Positions 44,770-56,474 of a stretch of 64,000 nt of DNA are shown here, piece after piece. Numbering within the stretch: the stretch's first letter is position 1; every line of letters starts with the position of its first letter. A program made the translations under genes and the position numbers. Location of the stretch: contig JAUKUA010000005.1 of assembly GCA_030549175.1 (NCBI GenBank), positions 3,472,001 through 3,536,000 of the forward strand, read 5' to 3'. The notes under the pieces are model-generated. The model was not told the DNA's origin and made no database searches. It worked only from the letters and a program-made list of their open reading frames with translations. Source of the stretch: Lasiosphaeris hirsuta. Lineage: Eukaryota; Ascomycota; Sordariomycetes; Sordariales; Lasiosphaeriaceae.

Positions 44770-46337
44770 ATGCCTTCGCTTTATTGCAGCCGGCGATGTT
44801 CGGGCCCTTTGGTGCGCCTCTGTGCAACGCCTGGCGGCTCTCAGCTGCCTTCCGGGGTCTTACTACCGAGATGGGCACGGAGCCAGCATGTTCCATTTAA
44901 CCCAGCGAGGACACATCATCCACAAACCTTACGCGTCTACCAGACATTTTCGGCCGGCGCATCCCAATCCTTCAATGATCGCTCATTACGAAGTTCCCCG
45001 CTGTCCTCGTCCCCTCCATCCTCACTCGTGCCCACGTCCACACCCACGCCCACGCTGCACCGGCCACGAAGCGCTCGAAGCACGCGACCCGCGACCAACA
45101 TCATGACGACAGCCACCCAGACGAGGGGCCATGGCGGCCACTCGCACTCGCACCACCACCACGACAATGTCTACCTCACATCCAAAAACAAGAACGATGC
45201 CGGCGTGCGCATCACCCGGATCGGGCTCTACTCCAACTTGGGCATGGCCATCGTCAAGGGCGCCGGCGGCTACGCCTTCAATTCGCAGTCCATGATCGCC
45301 GACGCCTGGCACAGCCTGACGGACCTGGCCTCGGACATACTCACGCTTGCGACCGTGTCCTGGAGCCTCAAGCCGCCGAGTGACAAGTTCCCCATGGGCT
45401 TTGGCAAGGTCGAGAGTCTGGGGTCGCTGGGGGTGTCTAGCATGCTGCTCTTCGGCGGACTCTTCATGTGCATGAACAGCTGCACATCGCTCTACGCCCA
45501 CCTCTTCCTCGATGCAGATGCGGCGGCGCACTTGCTCGAGCATAGCCACGGGCACAGTCACGGGCACAGTCATAGTCACGGCGCCGAGGGTCCCAGCCTG
45601 CATGCGGCATGGCTGGCCGCTGGCACCGTGGCGGTTAAGGAGTGGCTGTACCACGCGAGTAAGTCTCGGGTCCGTATCGGTGCCCATCACCCCTGGATGC
45701 TGACCCTTTCGCAACAGCCATGAAGGTTGCCCGCGAGCGCAAGTCCTCCGTCCTCGCCTCCAATGCCGTCCACCACCGCGTCGACAGCCTGACGGGCATC
45801 GTAACCCTCTTTGCTATCCTCGGCGCAAATTTCCTCCAGAACGCCGCATTCCTGGATCCCGTCGGCGGCCTCCTCATCTCGCTGCTGGTCATCCGTGCCG
45901 GGTGGGGCAACACGCTCTCGGCACTCTATGAGCTCGCCGACAAGGGCATCGACGACGAGATGCGGCTGTCAATCCGCCGGCAGGTGACCAAGGGGCTGGC
46001 GGTTGTGAGCGAGGGGCACGAGGTCGAGCTGCGCGACGTGACGGGCGTCAAGTCGGGCCAGAATTACCTGGTCGACCTCGAGCTCGCGGTGCCCAACATG
46101 TGGACTGTCGAGGATGTCCGCGGCGTCGAGGATGCGGTGCGCACCCAGGTCGGTGCCAAGGTTCGCGGGGTGCGCAAGGTGCGTGTGCGCTTCGTGCCAA
46201 AGGAGGCGGCTGAGACCTTTAACGAATTCATCCCTGGTGATGTGAGCCAGAAGAGCAGCCCCGAGCTGGAGGAGGCGGAGCACGACCATGACCATGACCA
46301 TGACTCCAAGGGCAATGGACACCACAAATCCCATTAG
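44770..46337 (+). CDS. Cation diffusion facilitator, mitochondrial MMT-like
   Basis: Two exons with one intron at 45659-45717 (59 bp) give 502 residues. The long basic N-terminus (1 to about 115) suits a mitochondrial presequence. A His-rich segment GHSHSHHHHD precedes the membrane domain. Paired metal-binding HxxxD sites, DAWHSLTD (H181, D185) and NAVHHRVD (H315, D319), are typical of cation diffusion facilitators, and a His-rich loop HSHGHSHGHSHSHG (about 258-272) separates TM4 and TM5. The C-terminal cytosolic domain (VEDVRGVEDAVRTQVG, then VRVRFVP) is the usual ferredoxin-like part, ending in an Asp/His tail. The LTSKNKND..VRITRIGLYSNLGMA start points to the MMT1/MMT2 subgroup, linked to mitochondrial iron. 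Zinc or manganese are also possible. Start at 44770 is the first ATG; the ATG at 45102 would remove the presequence. Confidence 0.88.
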
Positions 46338-48977
46338 GCTCTCCTTTTTGAAGTGCGCGCATTCTGGCATTGCAGTATATACCACTGTTTTCCTTTTGGG
46401 TTTTTTTTTCCCTACCAGTTAAGAAGTACATACCCATGCCTCGGGGGATGACCTAGAGGCTTGCCAAGCATTGAAACGGCGTTATGGTTTTGAAGGGAAG
46501 AGACCGTCATTCCGCGGGAATACCTCTTGGTTGGTTAGGACGGCGGCTCGGTATAGCCTGTGTCACCAATTATATATATTGTTGAGGCCTCCTTAAATCT
46601 GACAGGACAGCGCGGTCAGCTGCTCTTGAGGATTCACGAGGCCCGTCAGCCCGTGTAAACCAAAGTCTATATGTGAGGCCCACAAATGGTGTAGCAGTGA
46701 GTCTTTGCCGGAATCTTGATTCATAAGCCGGCTGTTGTAAAGCTTGCGACTCAGGACTGCAACCGAACGTTTCAAAATACGAAAGGGTGATGAAGGTGAT
46801 GTCATTGATAGGTTTTGCGAGCCCCAATTTACGTAGTTTTGGATTGCTATATGTCAGCCGATAAGAATAAGAAAAGAGCAAAGTCATCCTGTAGATAACG
46901 TATATAAACCGTGATAGGGCAAGTGCCAGCATGCAGGCGTGTGGCTGCATGGCTGGCAGGGCTGTAAGTTGAAGATGGTGTAATCATTCGGGGTCGGGGA
47001 GATGGGGATGGGGATGGGGAATGGGGGTTCGAGCTCCACGTTCCCGTTCCCGCGCCCCGTGGCACTCTGCGTTGGATTGGGGCCGGCAGGGCCAGCTACA
47101 GGGAACGGGTTTAGGGTTACTGATGACTCCGGCCGCCCGGGGGGGGGGAGTCTGTGGTGCAGTCTTCGGGACCGTGATTTGACAGGAAGCGGGAGCGGGA
47201 AGCTACTACGGATCCATCACTAACTAGGGCGAACAACCGCGTGTCTTGGCCTGTACTGGCAAGCTCGACGGCCTTTCTAGGTTCTTTTCGTAAACTGGGG
47301 ACTCGGGGAGAGACGGTGTGCTCGCTCGGACCTCGCTGGCTCGAATGTTGGCAAGTCATTTGGCCAAAAAGGCCAAAAGATGCGTAAAAGGGCTCCATGA
47401 CTGATGCCGGGTCGCCGTATTATAAATGCGCGAGATGGGCGCAACTGGCGCTGTTTCGCCGGCGGCGGGCGGCCATTGGACGACGAGCGAAGCGTTGCGG
47501 TGCGTTGAGATGCGTGCCGATGGTCGCTCGACATTGCTGGGCACCCCAAATCTAACCTCAGTTGGGGGGATTACGGTGTCGCTTCGGTTTCGTGTCCAAT
47601 CAGCCGCGGCCGCGGCCGCAAACCGACCAGGCCCCTGAATGCGCAAATGCGGTCTGAATGCTCGCTTCAGCCCTACAAGGCTCTTTGCATTTTGCTGTCT
47701 TTCCTTGGCCGCTCCCTGGCCGCTGCTCGCCCACAACGGCACACAACCACACCTCCATGCTGCAGATCCTATGGGATTATCCTGGGATTATCCCATTCGT
47801 ATAGGAGCCGTTGATTACGGCGCCCGCCAATCGTCCAGTCGCCGGCCACCAAACACTGTAGAATAGAGAACGGGAATGCTCACCCTCGCCCAGTGCTCAC
47901 CCGCGCCGACCGCGGTCACCGCGCCCACCGTGCCTATCCCGCGAGCTGCCCTCCGTGCCTAGTTCCCGTGCCTAGTTCTAGTCTACGGAAACTATCGCTG
48001 CGACATCTGCACGCCCGCCCATCCCTCACCCCATCATTTCCCACCCTTTCTCTTCCCCCCTCCCCCCCACACACAGCCGTCCCGCCGAGCCAGCCCTGTG
48101 CCCGTCGTCGTACCTTGCGCCCTTCGTAGTATGGGCTAGGACGGGCTAGCCGGTATGGGCCGGGAATTCGCGACGGGTCTTAGAGTCTAGGGTCTTGGTA
48201 TTGGTGTCCTCGGGTCTTTCTAACACGGTCTTCTAAGTTCTGGCAGGTCTTTCTGGTCCCTAGCCTAGTGTGCGGTCATGGCGTCACTGTCTGCCTGTCT
48301 GTGCCAGAGTCCGGGACAAGTGTCTCTGGGCATCACCAGCGAATGGAACGACGTGGACCACTGGCCGCCGCGAGATGAAGCTGCAGCAAGGGCTTGCCGA
48401 GATTCCCTCGGGCCACAAAATCTTGCAGCGACGAGTTCCACGACCTGTTTCCATCGTCTCCCTACCAGTCGTTGCCGTGTTGTGTGTCGTGTGCTTGACT
48501 TTGACTCCTTCTTCTCGAAGCCCCCCTTCACCCCCCAGAGCCGTTGACGGGTGCTCCTCCCGCCCTAGCCAACCAACCATGGCCGTCATCGCAAATGACA
48601 CAACGGTCATCTTCTTGACTTACCGTCTTTGACCATATCTTTCACTGCTTCTAGAAGGTGAGGGAGGGGAACACACATCTTCGGCCCGCAAAATTACACC
48701 CACCTGCAACCCGCGTGGGCAATGCCCTAGTTCTAGTAACCCATCCGTACCAAGGTCACTAAGGCTGCCTCTCCTGCCTTGATTTACCGCTCTTGGGGGG
48801 GGTGCCTATACCGCTCGGTATTTCACTTCGTCTCCCCCATAAACCCTTCTGGCAGAGCGAGTCCTGACAGCCCTAACCCCCCCCCCACTACCAAAACCCC
48901 CTCCTTTGGCCTTGTGCTTATCTTTACCCCTTTTATCTGTACACCCGTCATCCGTCACCGAGAAGCTTGGCCACACC
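46338..48977. other. 2.6-kb gene-free region
   Basis: Contains the carrier's 3' flank, a run of short G-rich tandem words (ggggatgggg, 46999-47030) and G9-type tracts near 47141. From 47860 to 48970 the plus strand is C/T-rich, with an unusually long leader-like composition before the Zn2Cys6 gene. No RNA gene, repeat family or coding frame is supported. Confidence 0.4.
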
Positions 48978-50756
48978 ATGGTTGGCGTGCCAGGAAAATA
49001 TCGCGGTTGCGAGACGTGCAGAAGTCGTAGGGTGAAGTGCGGTAGGTCATGCTATACTGATGCCTCTGGCCTGGCCTCCGGGCAGAGCAAAGAACTGAGA
49101 AACCCTTCTTCCCCTGCAGGAAACGAACGGCCGCATTGCAAGCGGTGTGTCGACAGCCATCGCGAGTGCACATACGAGCGCGAGACGGTATTCATCGTTG
49201 CTTCCATCGAGGATGGTGGACGCTGTGAGTAGACGTCCCTGGGTTTACATACCAGGGCCATGATATGGAATAACTGATTAGATCACAGGCTCCTCACACC
49301 CCCCTCGAAAATCAACGAAGAAGAGTAAGGCGGTAGCAAAGGTCCTGGAGGAGGAGAGGTTAGAGCTGGTTGTGAATGAGCCGCTATTGCCGGCATGGAA
49401 CGACTTGGTTTCCGTTTCGAATCGAGGAAAAGGATACTCGCTTCAGGTTGCTGTTCTCAACACAGTCTTGCAGTCCGTTTTCAGTGGGGGCGGTGATGAA
49501 GACAGCGATGGGGGAAGCAGCAACAGGTCGGCCGCCATCTCCCTTGCCACCTACGAGACCCCGGTTATCCAGCCATCCCTGAGCGACGACGACTTCCAGT
49601 TAAGATCAAGATCGATGGTCCATTTTTCGCCGCCGGCGGGTATGCGTGGGGAGGAGAGGATACAAGCCGACGGGATTTTTTTGTTTCTCTATGAGGTAAG
49701 CCAGGGTGGCGAAGGGTGACGCTCGCAAGCTGTCCAGATGCTGACCGGACTTATTAGCACAACAACTCGATCACTTCCCCAGCAAACGTAGCCCACTGGA
49801 GAGATGTCAACAGCGTCAGGCGACAGGGGCCTGGAAGCTATCGTTTGTTTCCCGCCCACCACTTCTTCGTTCGAGTGTACCGACACAATGCTGCAAGTCC
49901 CCCTAATCGTTCGGTCGTTCACACGCATCTCCCCTCGAAACTTCGCTAACCGGTCGTTCAGATCTGCACCGCTCTCCTCAACCGCAAGCCGAGCTTCCTT
50001 GCCGAACCGGCATGGACTGCAGGGCCATGGGAGTTCCATCAGAAATCGGATTTCGACCACCTCCTCGACACCATCGCCCTCTTGCCAGGCACGCTAGCCA
50101 GGGCAGATCGAACATTCACCCAAGACCAGACCCTCGCACGGCGCCTGATGGCCCAAGACCTCCTCAGCAACTGCATCAGCATTGAGTCTCTGTTCGATCG
50201 CTGGTACGGCGCCGCCACATCAATGCCCGACGTGCTGTGGATCGAAGACCCCGACGGAACTGACGCGCAGATCCCCTTCGCCGACACCTTCGCCTTCCGC
50301 GACAGCCTGACGGCCATGGCCTTCATCTACTACTGGATGGCGCAGCTGCTCTTCTACCCGTGTATCGAGCGGCTGTACTGGACCATCTTCGAGCCCGTCG
50401 TCGACGGCCCCTTCCCCCAGACCATGCCGGTCCTACCGGGCAACCTGCAAATCAACCCGCTCAAGTACTCGATGAAGGAGGTGCGCGAGATCGCGAGCAA
50501 CATCTGCCGGAGTTTGGACTTTGCGCTCATCCAGACGGCGCAGCCGGACATGCTGGCTGTGCCGCTGTATGTTGTCTGTCAGTTTTACCAGCATGTCGGG
50601 CTGGATGTGCACGGGGGTGGGGACGACGAGGTGTTCGGGGACGGGAGGCTGGAGCTGATGTGGTGCGAGGCGTTCCGGGCGCGGCTGGCGGCAAAGGGCC
50701 GTGATATGCAAGAGGTGGTGCAGGCAAAGCAGTGGATGGATTTAGCATCGTTCTAG
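48978..50756 (+). CDS. Zn2Cys6 binuclear-cluster transcription factor
   Basis: Five exons, with introns at 49042-49119, 49225-49288, 49696-49757 and 49893-49961, give 501 residues. The cluster is complete across the first intron: C11, C14, C21, C28, C31, C38 (CX2CX6CX6CX2CX6C) in RGCETCRSRRVKCGNERPHCKRCVDSHREC. The rest has the pattern of the fungal-specific factor C-terminal region, including SYRLFPAHHFFVRVYRHNA, PAWTAGPWEFHQKS and a helical C-terminus. The fourth intron begins GCAAGT instead of GT; the only nearby GT donor shifts the frame to a stop within the same intron or breaks the downstream frame, while GC-AG splicing joins NA to ICTALLNRKPSFLAEP in frame and keeps a gctaac branch point. 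No signal for its regulon or ligand. Targets unknown; it lies 0.76 kb upstream of the SRA protein gene. Confidence 0.85.
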
Positions 50757-51518
50757 TCGTCCAGCGTGATCGATGGCGAGGGCTGATTGCCGTTGGTTTT
50801 CTTGGCCATCGTTATGCATTTTCTAGCATGCGTCGACTTGTGCGCTTCAACTTGACTTCAGCTGGTCTGGAGACTCGGTTTTGGATTCGGGTATGACATA
50901 GATCAAGATGGGTTTTGTTTGCGGCACGCCTGGAGTCTAAAAGCCTTCCATTTTCTCTTCTTTGCAGATATTTATGAGGTATCTCGACTTTGCTTAGGGT
51001 TGGTTAGTGTGTGGGGAAAGGCAACTGTTCCAAGAGAACCACTGAGACGCTCCGAGTCGCTGCCGTTCAAGTTGTCCGGGTGGTTGTTGCTGAACTTTGT
51101 TCGGGGACTTCGGTTAGGTAGTCGTCCCTGCCGCGGGTGGTGCTTGGATGGATGTATGCCTCACCTTACCTTGTGAAGGGGCAGCACCGTCTCCTGCCTC
51201 CAAGATGCTTGACTGCGCCTTCCATACCACACTCTTTCACACAAACACCCTGCACTGCTGATCTCCTAGTGCCCACACTCCATCTCAAAGCACTCTCTTC
51301 TCCACTCATTCCTACCTAGGTATACTGCTCCTCCCACATTTGGTGATATACGACGTATCACAAACCCCTGGGCATCAGGCTCCATTCAACACAAAGCTTG
51401 TTACCCCTCCATTGGCTACGAGCCTGTCGTATCATCTGCCCCGTGGCATATCAATTGGAGATTCGGTACATATCAGATCCAACAGCCATAATTCTTTTCT
51501 TTCCCTTTGTCCTTCAGT
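50757..51518. other. Intergenic region before the SRA-domain gene
   Basis: 3' flank of the Zn2Cys6 gene and 5' flank of the next gene. The last 350 bases are C/T/A-rich leader-like sequence. No feature is evident. Confidence 0.4.
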
Positions 51519-53553
51519 ATGCCGTCCCGGTCTACACCCGCCCTCACATCTCCCGAGCGCCCAATACCACCAAAATCACCGGACTTGGGTCGACACAGCG
51601 CAAAGAGTTTCATCAACACGATTCAAAAGGGGGTATGGAGGGCTTTCCACCCTCGTCGCCGCGGCTTCTCTCATTCGATGGTACACCCGGAAGGTGAGGG
51701 TGGGCTTTTCAAGGGGAGACAGATCAGCAGCGCGAGCGTTAGTGAGTCTCATGTAGGTCGCTCTCTTTCGCCCCGGCGAGGGTGATTGTGAGAAGTCTGA
51801 TGTTTCTTTTTGAATGCAAAGCTTCACCTTATGTCGCAAGGCGGGCGGTATGATGGTAGTGTATCTATAGGGAACTCACGGCGCCCATCAAGATCCACCG
51901 GACCGAGCCTGCAGGAGCATATTTTGAATCAACAAAACCATATGCCGACGAGTACGTCTCCCCCCTTTCCCCTCACCAGACACCTTCTCTTTGCCCTTTA
52001 AAACAAGGCCCATCCCAACCTTGTCCCCTCAAGCACCATGACGCAGACAGCTAAGCTGATATGACATCAACCGTCTTGCCCACAGGCGGCTACTCCATGT
52101 CAGAATCAGCGTTCTCTCTCACGAGCAGCTTGATGGAGTCGAGCCTGTTCAGCAACCCCAAGGCGCTGCTGGAGTTCTCGGATTCGGTACGCCGGTCTAT
52201 CTCTGAGAAGAGCCGCTTCGCACCCCCCGGCCCCGAACTCGAACGCCTATCACTCTTCCTCGAGACCGCCCTGGACGAGGAGACGCGCGGCGTGCCCACG
52301 CTCGACTTTACCGCCATCAAGACGGCCCGCCTTGACAAGCTCGTGGCCGACATGATTTCGTGGGGAACCCGTATCACTACGGTCTCGGCAAAGTCACGCG
52401 CTTTCATTGATAACGCTGCGAGGCTTCAGAGGGCCTGGCGCACACGCTTTCGCTCGCTGTACTTTATGATCGACGAGATACGTACTGTTGACCTAGCAAC
52501 GTCGGGATCGCTCAGGGAGGTGTCGTTTATCACGCCGACGAGGACTGACACAGCGGTGCCGAATGCGTGGAGAGCAAGTGAGATGGAGCCAGTCTCTAGT
52601 ATCGAGGGAAACCTACACTTCAGGGTTGGGCAGTGGGTATCCTGTTGCTTTGGTGATTTGCTGCGGCGTGCTGACAACTACCTACTTACCTAGATGGTGG
52701 CTGAATATGGCATGCGCGCATCGGGACGGGATCGTGGGTAGTGAGCTAGAAAAGCCGACCACGGGGCGGTACGACAACTCGGCTTTACCCCTTTTGACTG
52801 GCCGAGAGGAGCAGGTCGGTGAGGGGAGGGTCAAGTATCATCGCCAGGGCAGGCTGTTGTCAGATATGCACGTCTCCCTTCTGTGTCATACGGGGAGGAA
52901 TATTCGAATTTTGAGAGGCTATAGACTGAGGAGTAGCTACGCTCCTCGCGCAGGAGTACGATATGACGGACTGTAAGCTGTCAAACTGGACTACTATATA
53001 TAGTATTGGGCTTACTGACAACGACGATGTATTCAGGTGGAAATTAACGAGTTATAGCCACAGACTCGACACCCCGACTGAAACTTATTCTCTGGAGCTG
53101 GTCCTTGAGCGTTCCGAGGGGCAGTTGCCCATGGAGGACGTCATGAAGATCCCCATGCCATCACAGCTTGATGACTGGCGCCTGTTCGAGAAATTAGAGG
53201 CTGAAAATATAAGGCAGACGACGGGGGAGCAAGAGGCGCTCGAGTGGAGGATGCGAAACGAAGAGGATAGACGAGAGAGAGAAGAGTGGCAGCGGGTCCG
53301 CGAGTTTAGGTCGAGTATCAGCGCTGGCGCAGCAAGACAGGCGGCGGGCCTAAGTCCGTTGACTGTGACCTTAACTGCCCCGGTTCAGAAGAGCGCCATG
53401 AAGCTCAAGCTGCCACCCGAAATCCAGGCAAAGGCGGATAGGGCTGAGAGGGAGGCCAAGTTGAAGAGAGCGGTCATCGATACGAGTCGGAACGAGGAGA
53501 GATATCTTAGCAGAAGTGGAGAAAGTACCACCCCTGAGCATTCTTTAAGGTGA
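51519..53553 (+). CDS. SRA-YDG domain protein (fungal)
   Basis: Five exons, joined by introns at 51753-51821, 51952-52085, 52633-52693 and 52973-53036, give 568 residues; every junction keeps phase. Residues about 299-425 form a divergent SAD/SRA-type PUA-like fold: VGQWW, HRDGIVGS, then LLCHTGRNIRILRGYRLRS, YAPRAGVRYDGLWKLTSY and YSLELVLER. The YDG triplet (394-396) is directly before the last intron. The SRA family binds hemi-methylated CpG or hydroxymethylcytosine, or, in some plant methyltransferases, flips the base; fungal stand-alone members are poorly studied. Here the usual acidic SGGYEDD loop is replaced by ALPLLTGREEQ. Residues 1-120 are Ser/Arg-rich and disordered; 130-290 are helical; residues 425-568 contain a Glu/Arg-rich coiled stretch (EALEWRMRNEEDRREREEWQ). 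The Zn2Cys6 neighbour is on the same strand. Ligand binding is inference. Confidence 0.82.
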
Positions 53554-54414
53554 TGGGGATGCTATCGGGTGGCGACGGCAATGGGATTTGGAAGGGGAGT
53601 TTATGGTCTCTATTGGAGCGATACCCACGTTGAGGATCTGGTAGTGTTTTGGAGCCTTTTTCCCCTCGACAGATAGCAATTGGTCCATTGAATGCTGCCT
53701 TGAGCTTTCCAAGCAGCAATTTGCAGCTGCTTCTGAGGTGCCCTAATACCTAGTATTGTTTTTGCAAACTACATGAATATTATTTTCGCGTTGGCTTGTC
53801 GGAGGCAAGCAGATGTGAAATAATGCAGCAGGTAGATTATCAGCAGAAGATAAAAAGAGCAAAAGGAAAATAAAAATATTAAAAGAAGTAGCCCGGCCAA
53901 GATTGAAACTGGGACCTCCCGTCTGAGGACCACCTTCATTCGCCGAGGGCCTAGTTGAGTAGATCGGAACGACTGATCCAACAGATGGTCATGCTCTACT
54001 ACATGTAAGAAGCAGACAATTGCACCGCCGGGCATCCTACTTTTCATCCGGAGTGACTGCAAAAGTAAACTGTACAGTGAAGAGCGAACGTTTGGAGCCA
54101 GCGAAAGTGCCGGCATATCTTTCACCCTCTACTAGCCCTCCGTTGACCAGTGTAACATCCATCTTATAGTTGCACATCGCCCTCTCGGTTATCTCCCTCC
54201 CCAATGCTCTCCTCGGAGCCATCCATTGTCAATTCACTTGTCGAAAACGCTGACGAGGTTAGGGACCATGCCGTAACCTTGATCGGCAGTCCCGCCAACG
54301 TACACATTCATTTGCCTTTGCAAGGCGGATATCTCACAAAATATACACGCCGCTTACATATAGCAGCCCACATTCCAGAGAATCTCCATCTGCCTCCCGT
54401 GAAACTCCCAACCC
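53554..54414. other. Intergenic region with unresolved coding-like minus-strand sequence
   Basis: Two minus-strand frames (54037-54222 and 53769-54125) overlap in different phases and both look partly protein-like (for example FAGSKRSLFTVQFTFAVTPDE and HLLDQSFRSTQLGPRRMKVVL). They might be a frameshifted relic or chance. A tRNA-like end with a T tract appears in reverse complement at about 53884-53915, without a foldable cloverleaf. I do not call a gene. Confidence 0.3.
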
Positions 54415-55187
54415 TTAAACAGCCCCAACACCCTCCTTCCACCCGATCGGAATCAATGCCGCGGCAACATCATCCACCCCGCGCTCCGTCGCCAGCAGGT
54501 TATACTGGGCGGCGGCGTTGCGCGTATCCGCAATCTCGACACGTATGCCGAGCGCACTGATAGCCCTCCTGGTCGCCGGACTCAACGGCCTCATCTCGGG
54601 GCCTAGCCCCAAAATCAGCAAATCTACCCCCTTCCCCATTAGCCCACCACACACTACCTCATTAACCACTAGGAAAAGAGAAAGAGAAACTCACCAGGCC
54701 TGGGCCAAACCAACCCCAGCACCCCTAGCCCCTCGGCCGACACCTCCCACTGCGCCTTGTCGTTCACCAGCCGCTTGGCCGCGCCGTCCCACGGCCGCCA
54801 CGCAAACGCCTCCCCGCCGACCAGCAGCGCGCCCGCGCCGCCGTCGATGCGCACCCCGCTGTTGAGCGCGAAGCCGTCAGCGTGGCAGATGTCGATAGCG
54901 GTCGACGGCACGGGCGCCGAGCTGAGCACGTCGAGCCGGTCAAAGTCAAATGTGTGCGCCTTTTGGGCATTTTCGTCCTCGGCGGAGGCCGGAGGTTTGG
55001 GCGGCGGCCTGATGGCGAGGCGGGCGGTGGTGTGGAGGGAGGTGGAGGGGATGAAGGTGGTGGGTGTTGGGCGGCGCGAGGGGAGGGTGAGGCGGGTGCT
55101 GGAGGTGGAGCTTTGCGGTGTCGGCGGGATGCGCCTTAGTGTGCGGAGGACGGTCGAGAGATGGAGGGATTGGCCTGGGGTGGCCAT
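54415..55187 (-). CDS. Complex I assembly factor NDUFAF3-like (Mth938 domain)
   Basis: Two exons with one intron at 54624-54694 (71 bp) give 233 residues. I chose the acceptor that ends tag at 54624 because it joins LVWPRP directly to DLLILGLGPEM, the conserved family junction, in frame; acceptors nearer the donor would give introns of 26-41 bp. Residues 1 to about 60 are Arg/Ser/Thr-rich with few acids, a likely mitochondrial presequence. FDFDRLDVLSS, ICHADGFALNSGV, then RVEIADTRNAAAQYNLLATERG are the DUF498/Mth938 fold features of NDUFAF3, which helps assemble the Q module of respiratory complex I in the inner membrane. The final residues LIPIGWKEGVGAV complete the domain. Function by family; sequence identity to a characterised fungal member cannot be measured here. 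Confidence 0.88.
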
Positions 55188-55740
55188 TGTGACAGCCGTA
55201 GGCTAGGCAGGCGGTACAAGATCCTCGCGGGGAGGGATTTGTCGTGGTGGACAATTGGGTAGTTGTTTGTTGTTTAATGGATGGATGCATGCTCGGGGTG
55301 GAAATTTTGGGCCGGGATTCGACGTCATTTTCCGAGCCCGCTTTCGCAAGCACATCATGCCTACTACGCTATAAACACCACAAAATCACACACGCAACAA
55401 CAGACATGACACCACGCAGGTAATTGGCATACTCGTAATATTGCAGTGTTGAGGTCGTCAATTCATCCCGCATCGTTTTAGATACCAGGGCAAAGTCATT
55501 GCAGCGGCTCTGCTCAAATCACAGATTCGCGGTACTGGCCAGCGTCCAGTTCATGAAAGGCACGGCTTGAAGTCCATTTTCATTGCGAACCCCATTCCGA
55601 TAGAGAAAGCATCCCTAAGAACGAGACAGCCAAACCCCAGGCTGTGTGTATGGCGTGCAGCCCTTTTCCCTAATGAACACCGAAGCAATGAGAGACCGTC
55701 AACCTTGCCAATCCGTCCCCGAAACCGAAAGCGAGCCATT
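55188..55740. other. Short intergenic region
   Basis: The promoter of the NDUFAF3-like gene and the 3' flank of the eL34 gene lie here. No other feature. Confidence 0.4.
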
Positions 55741-56474
55741 TTACTTCTTCTTCTCAGACTGGCTCTGCTCCTTCAGCACCTTCTTGACAATCTTCTGCTC
55801 CTCAATGAGGAAAGCCCGCACGATGCGGTCCCGGACGCAGTTACCGCATCTTGAGCCACCGTACGCGCGCTGGACGGTCTTCTTGGGCTTCGAGAGCTGG
55901 GCGTACTCGCGGGGGCGAAGGGCGGGGATCTGAGAGAGGGAAACTCAAGTTAGCAACACTGTACCTGAAGGCCTGCCACCCCACAATCGATCCATCCTCT
56001 TGACTGTGTTGGCTGCGGAAAGGGCGGGTGTCGTCGGAATTGACGGTGTTTCTGAAGGTGTGAAGCGAAATCGAGAAGGGCGGTGTTCTTTCAGTTGCAG
56101 TCGTCGGGGGCGAGAGTTATCGTCATTTTGTCGGCCGGTCGGTCATGTCCACCCGTCCACCACTCCTATTCCCAGTCGATTCCTCCAATCTCAAAAACAA
56201 AGCGTAAAAAGACTTACGCCGGGGAGCTTGATGCCGCAGTCACCGCACTTGGGGGCGGTTCCGCGCTTCTTGATGTGAAGAACGCGGAGGTCACCACCGG
56301 GGGTCTTGATGATCCTCGTCCGGTTGGAGGTGGTGTTGTAGCTGCGAGAAGGTCGAGTTAGCCGACGGCCCATTTCGAGCAACGGCAATTTGCTCTAGGA
56401 AGAAGAATTTTCTAGGAGCTGTGTAGAGGCACTCACGGGTTCCGGCGACGGTAGGTTACGCGTTTAGTGGCCAT
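55741..56474 (-). CDS. RPL34: 60S ribosomal protein eL34
   Basis: Three exons with introns at 55930-56217 (288 bp) and 56342-56436 (95 bp) give 116 residues, the usual length. The first exon encodes only [12 protein letters not shown] and part of [41 protein letters not shown] and [11 protein letters not shown] followed by [20 protein letters not shown] identify eL34 of the large cytosolic subunit. Two CxxC pairs (CGDC and CGNC) are candidate zinc ligands. The intron-rich 5' end is typical of fungal ribosomal protein genes. Spliced frame is continuous and ends in a basic EKKK tail. Confidence 0.97.

Noticed and set aside
53891..54033. tRNA gene on the minus strand
   Set aside because: Acceptor-like ends pair, but no D-arm or anticodon arm can be placed and the T-stem has a mismatch; not a functional tRNA.
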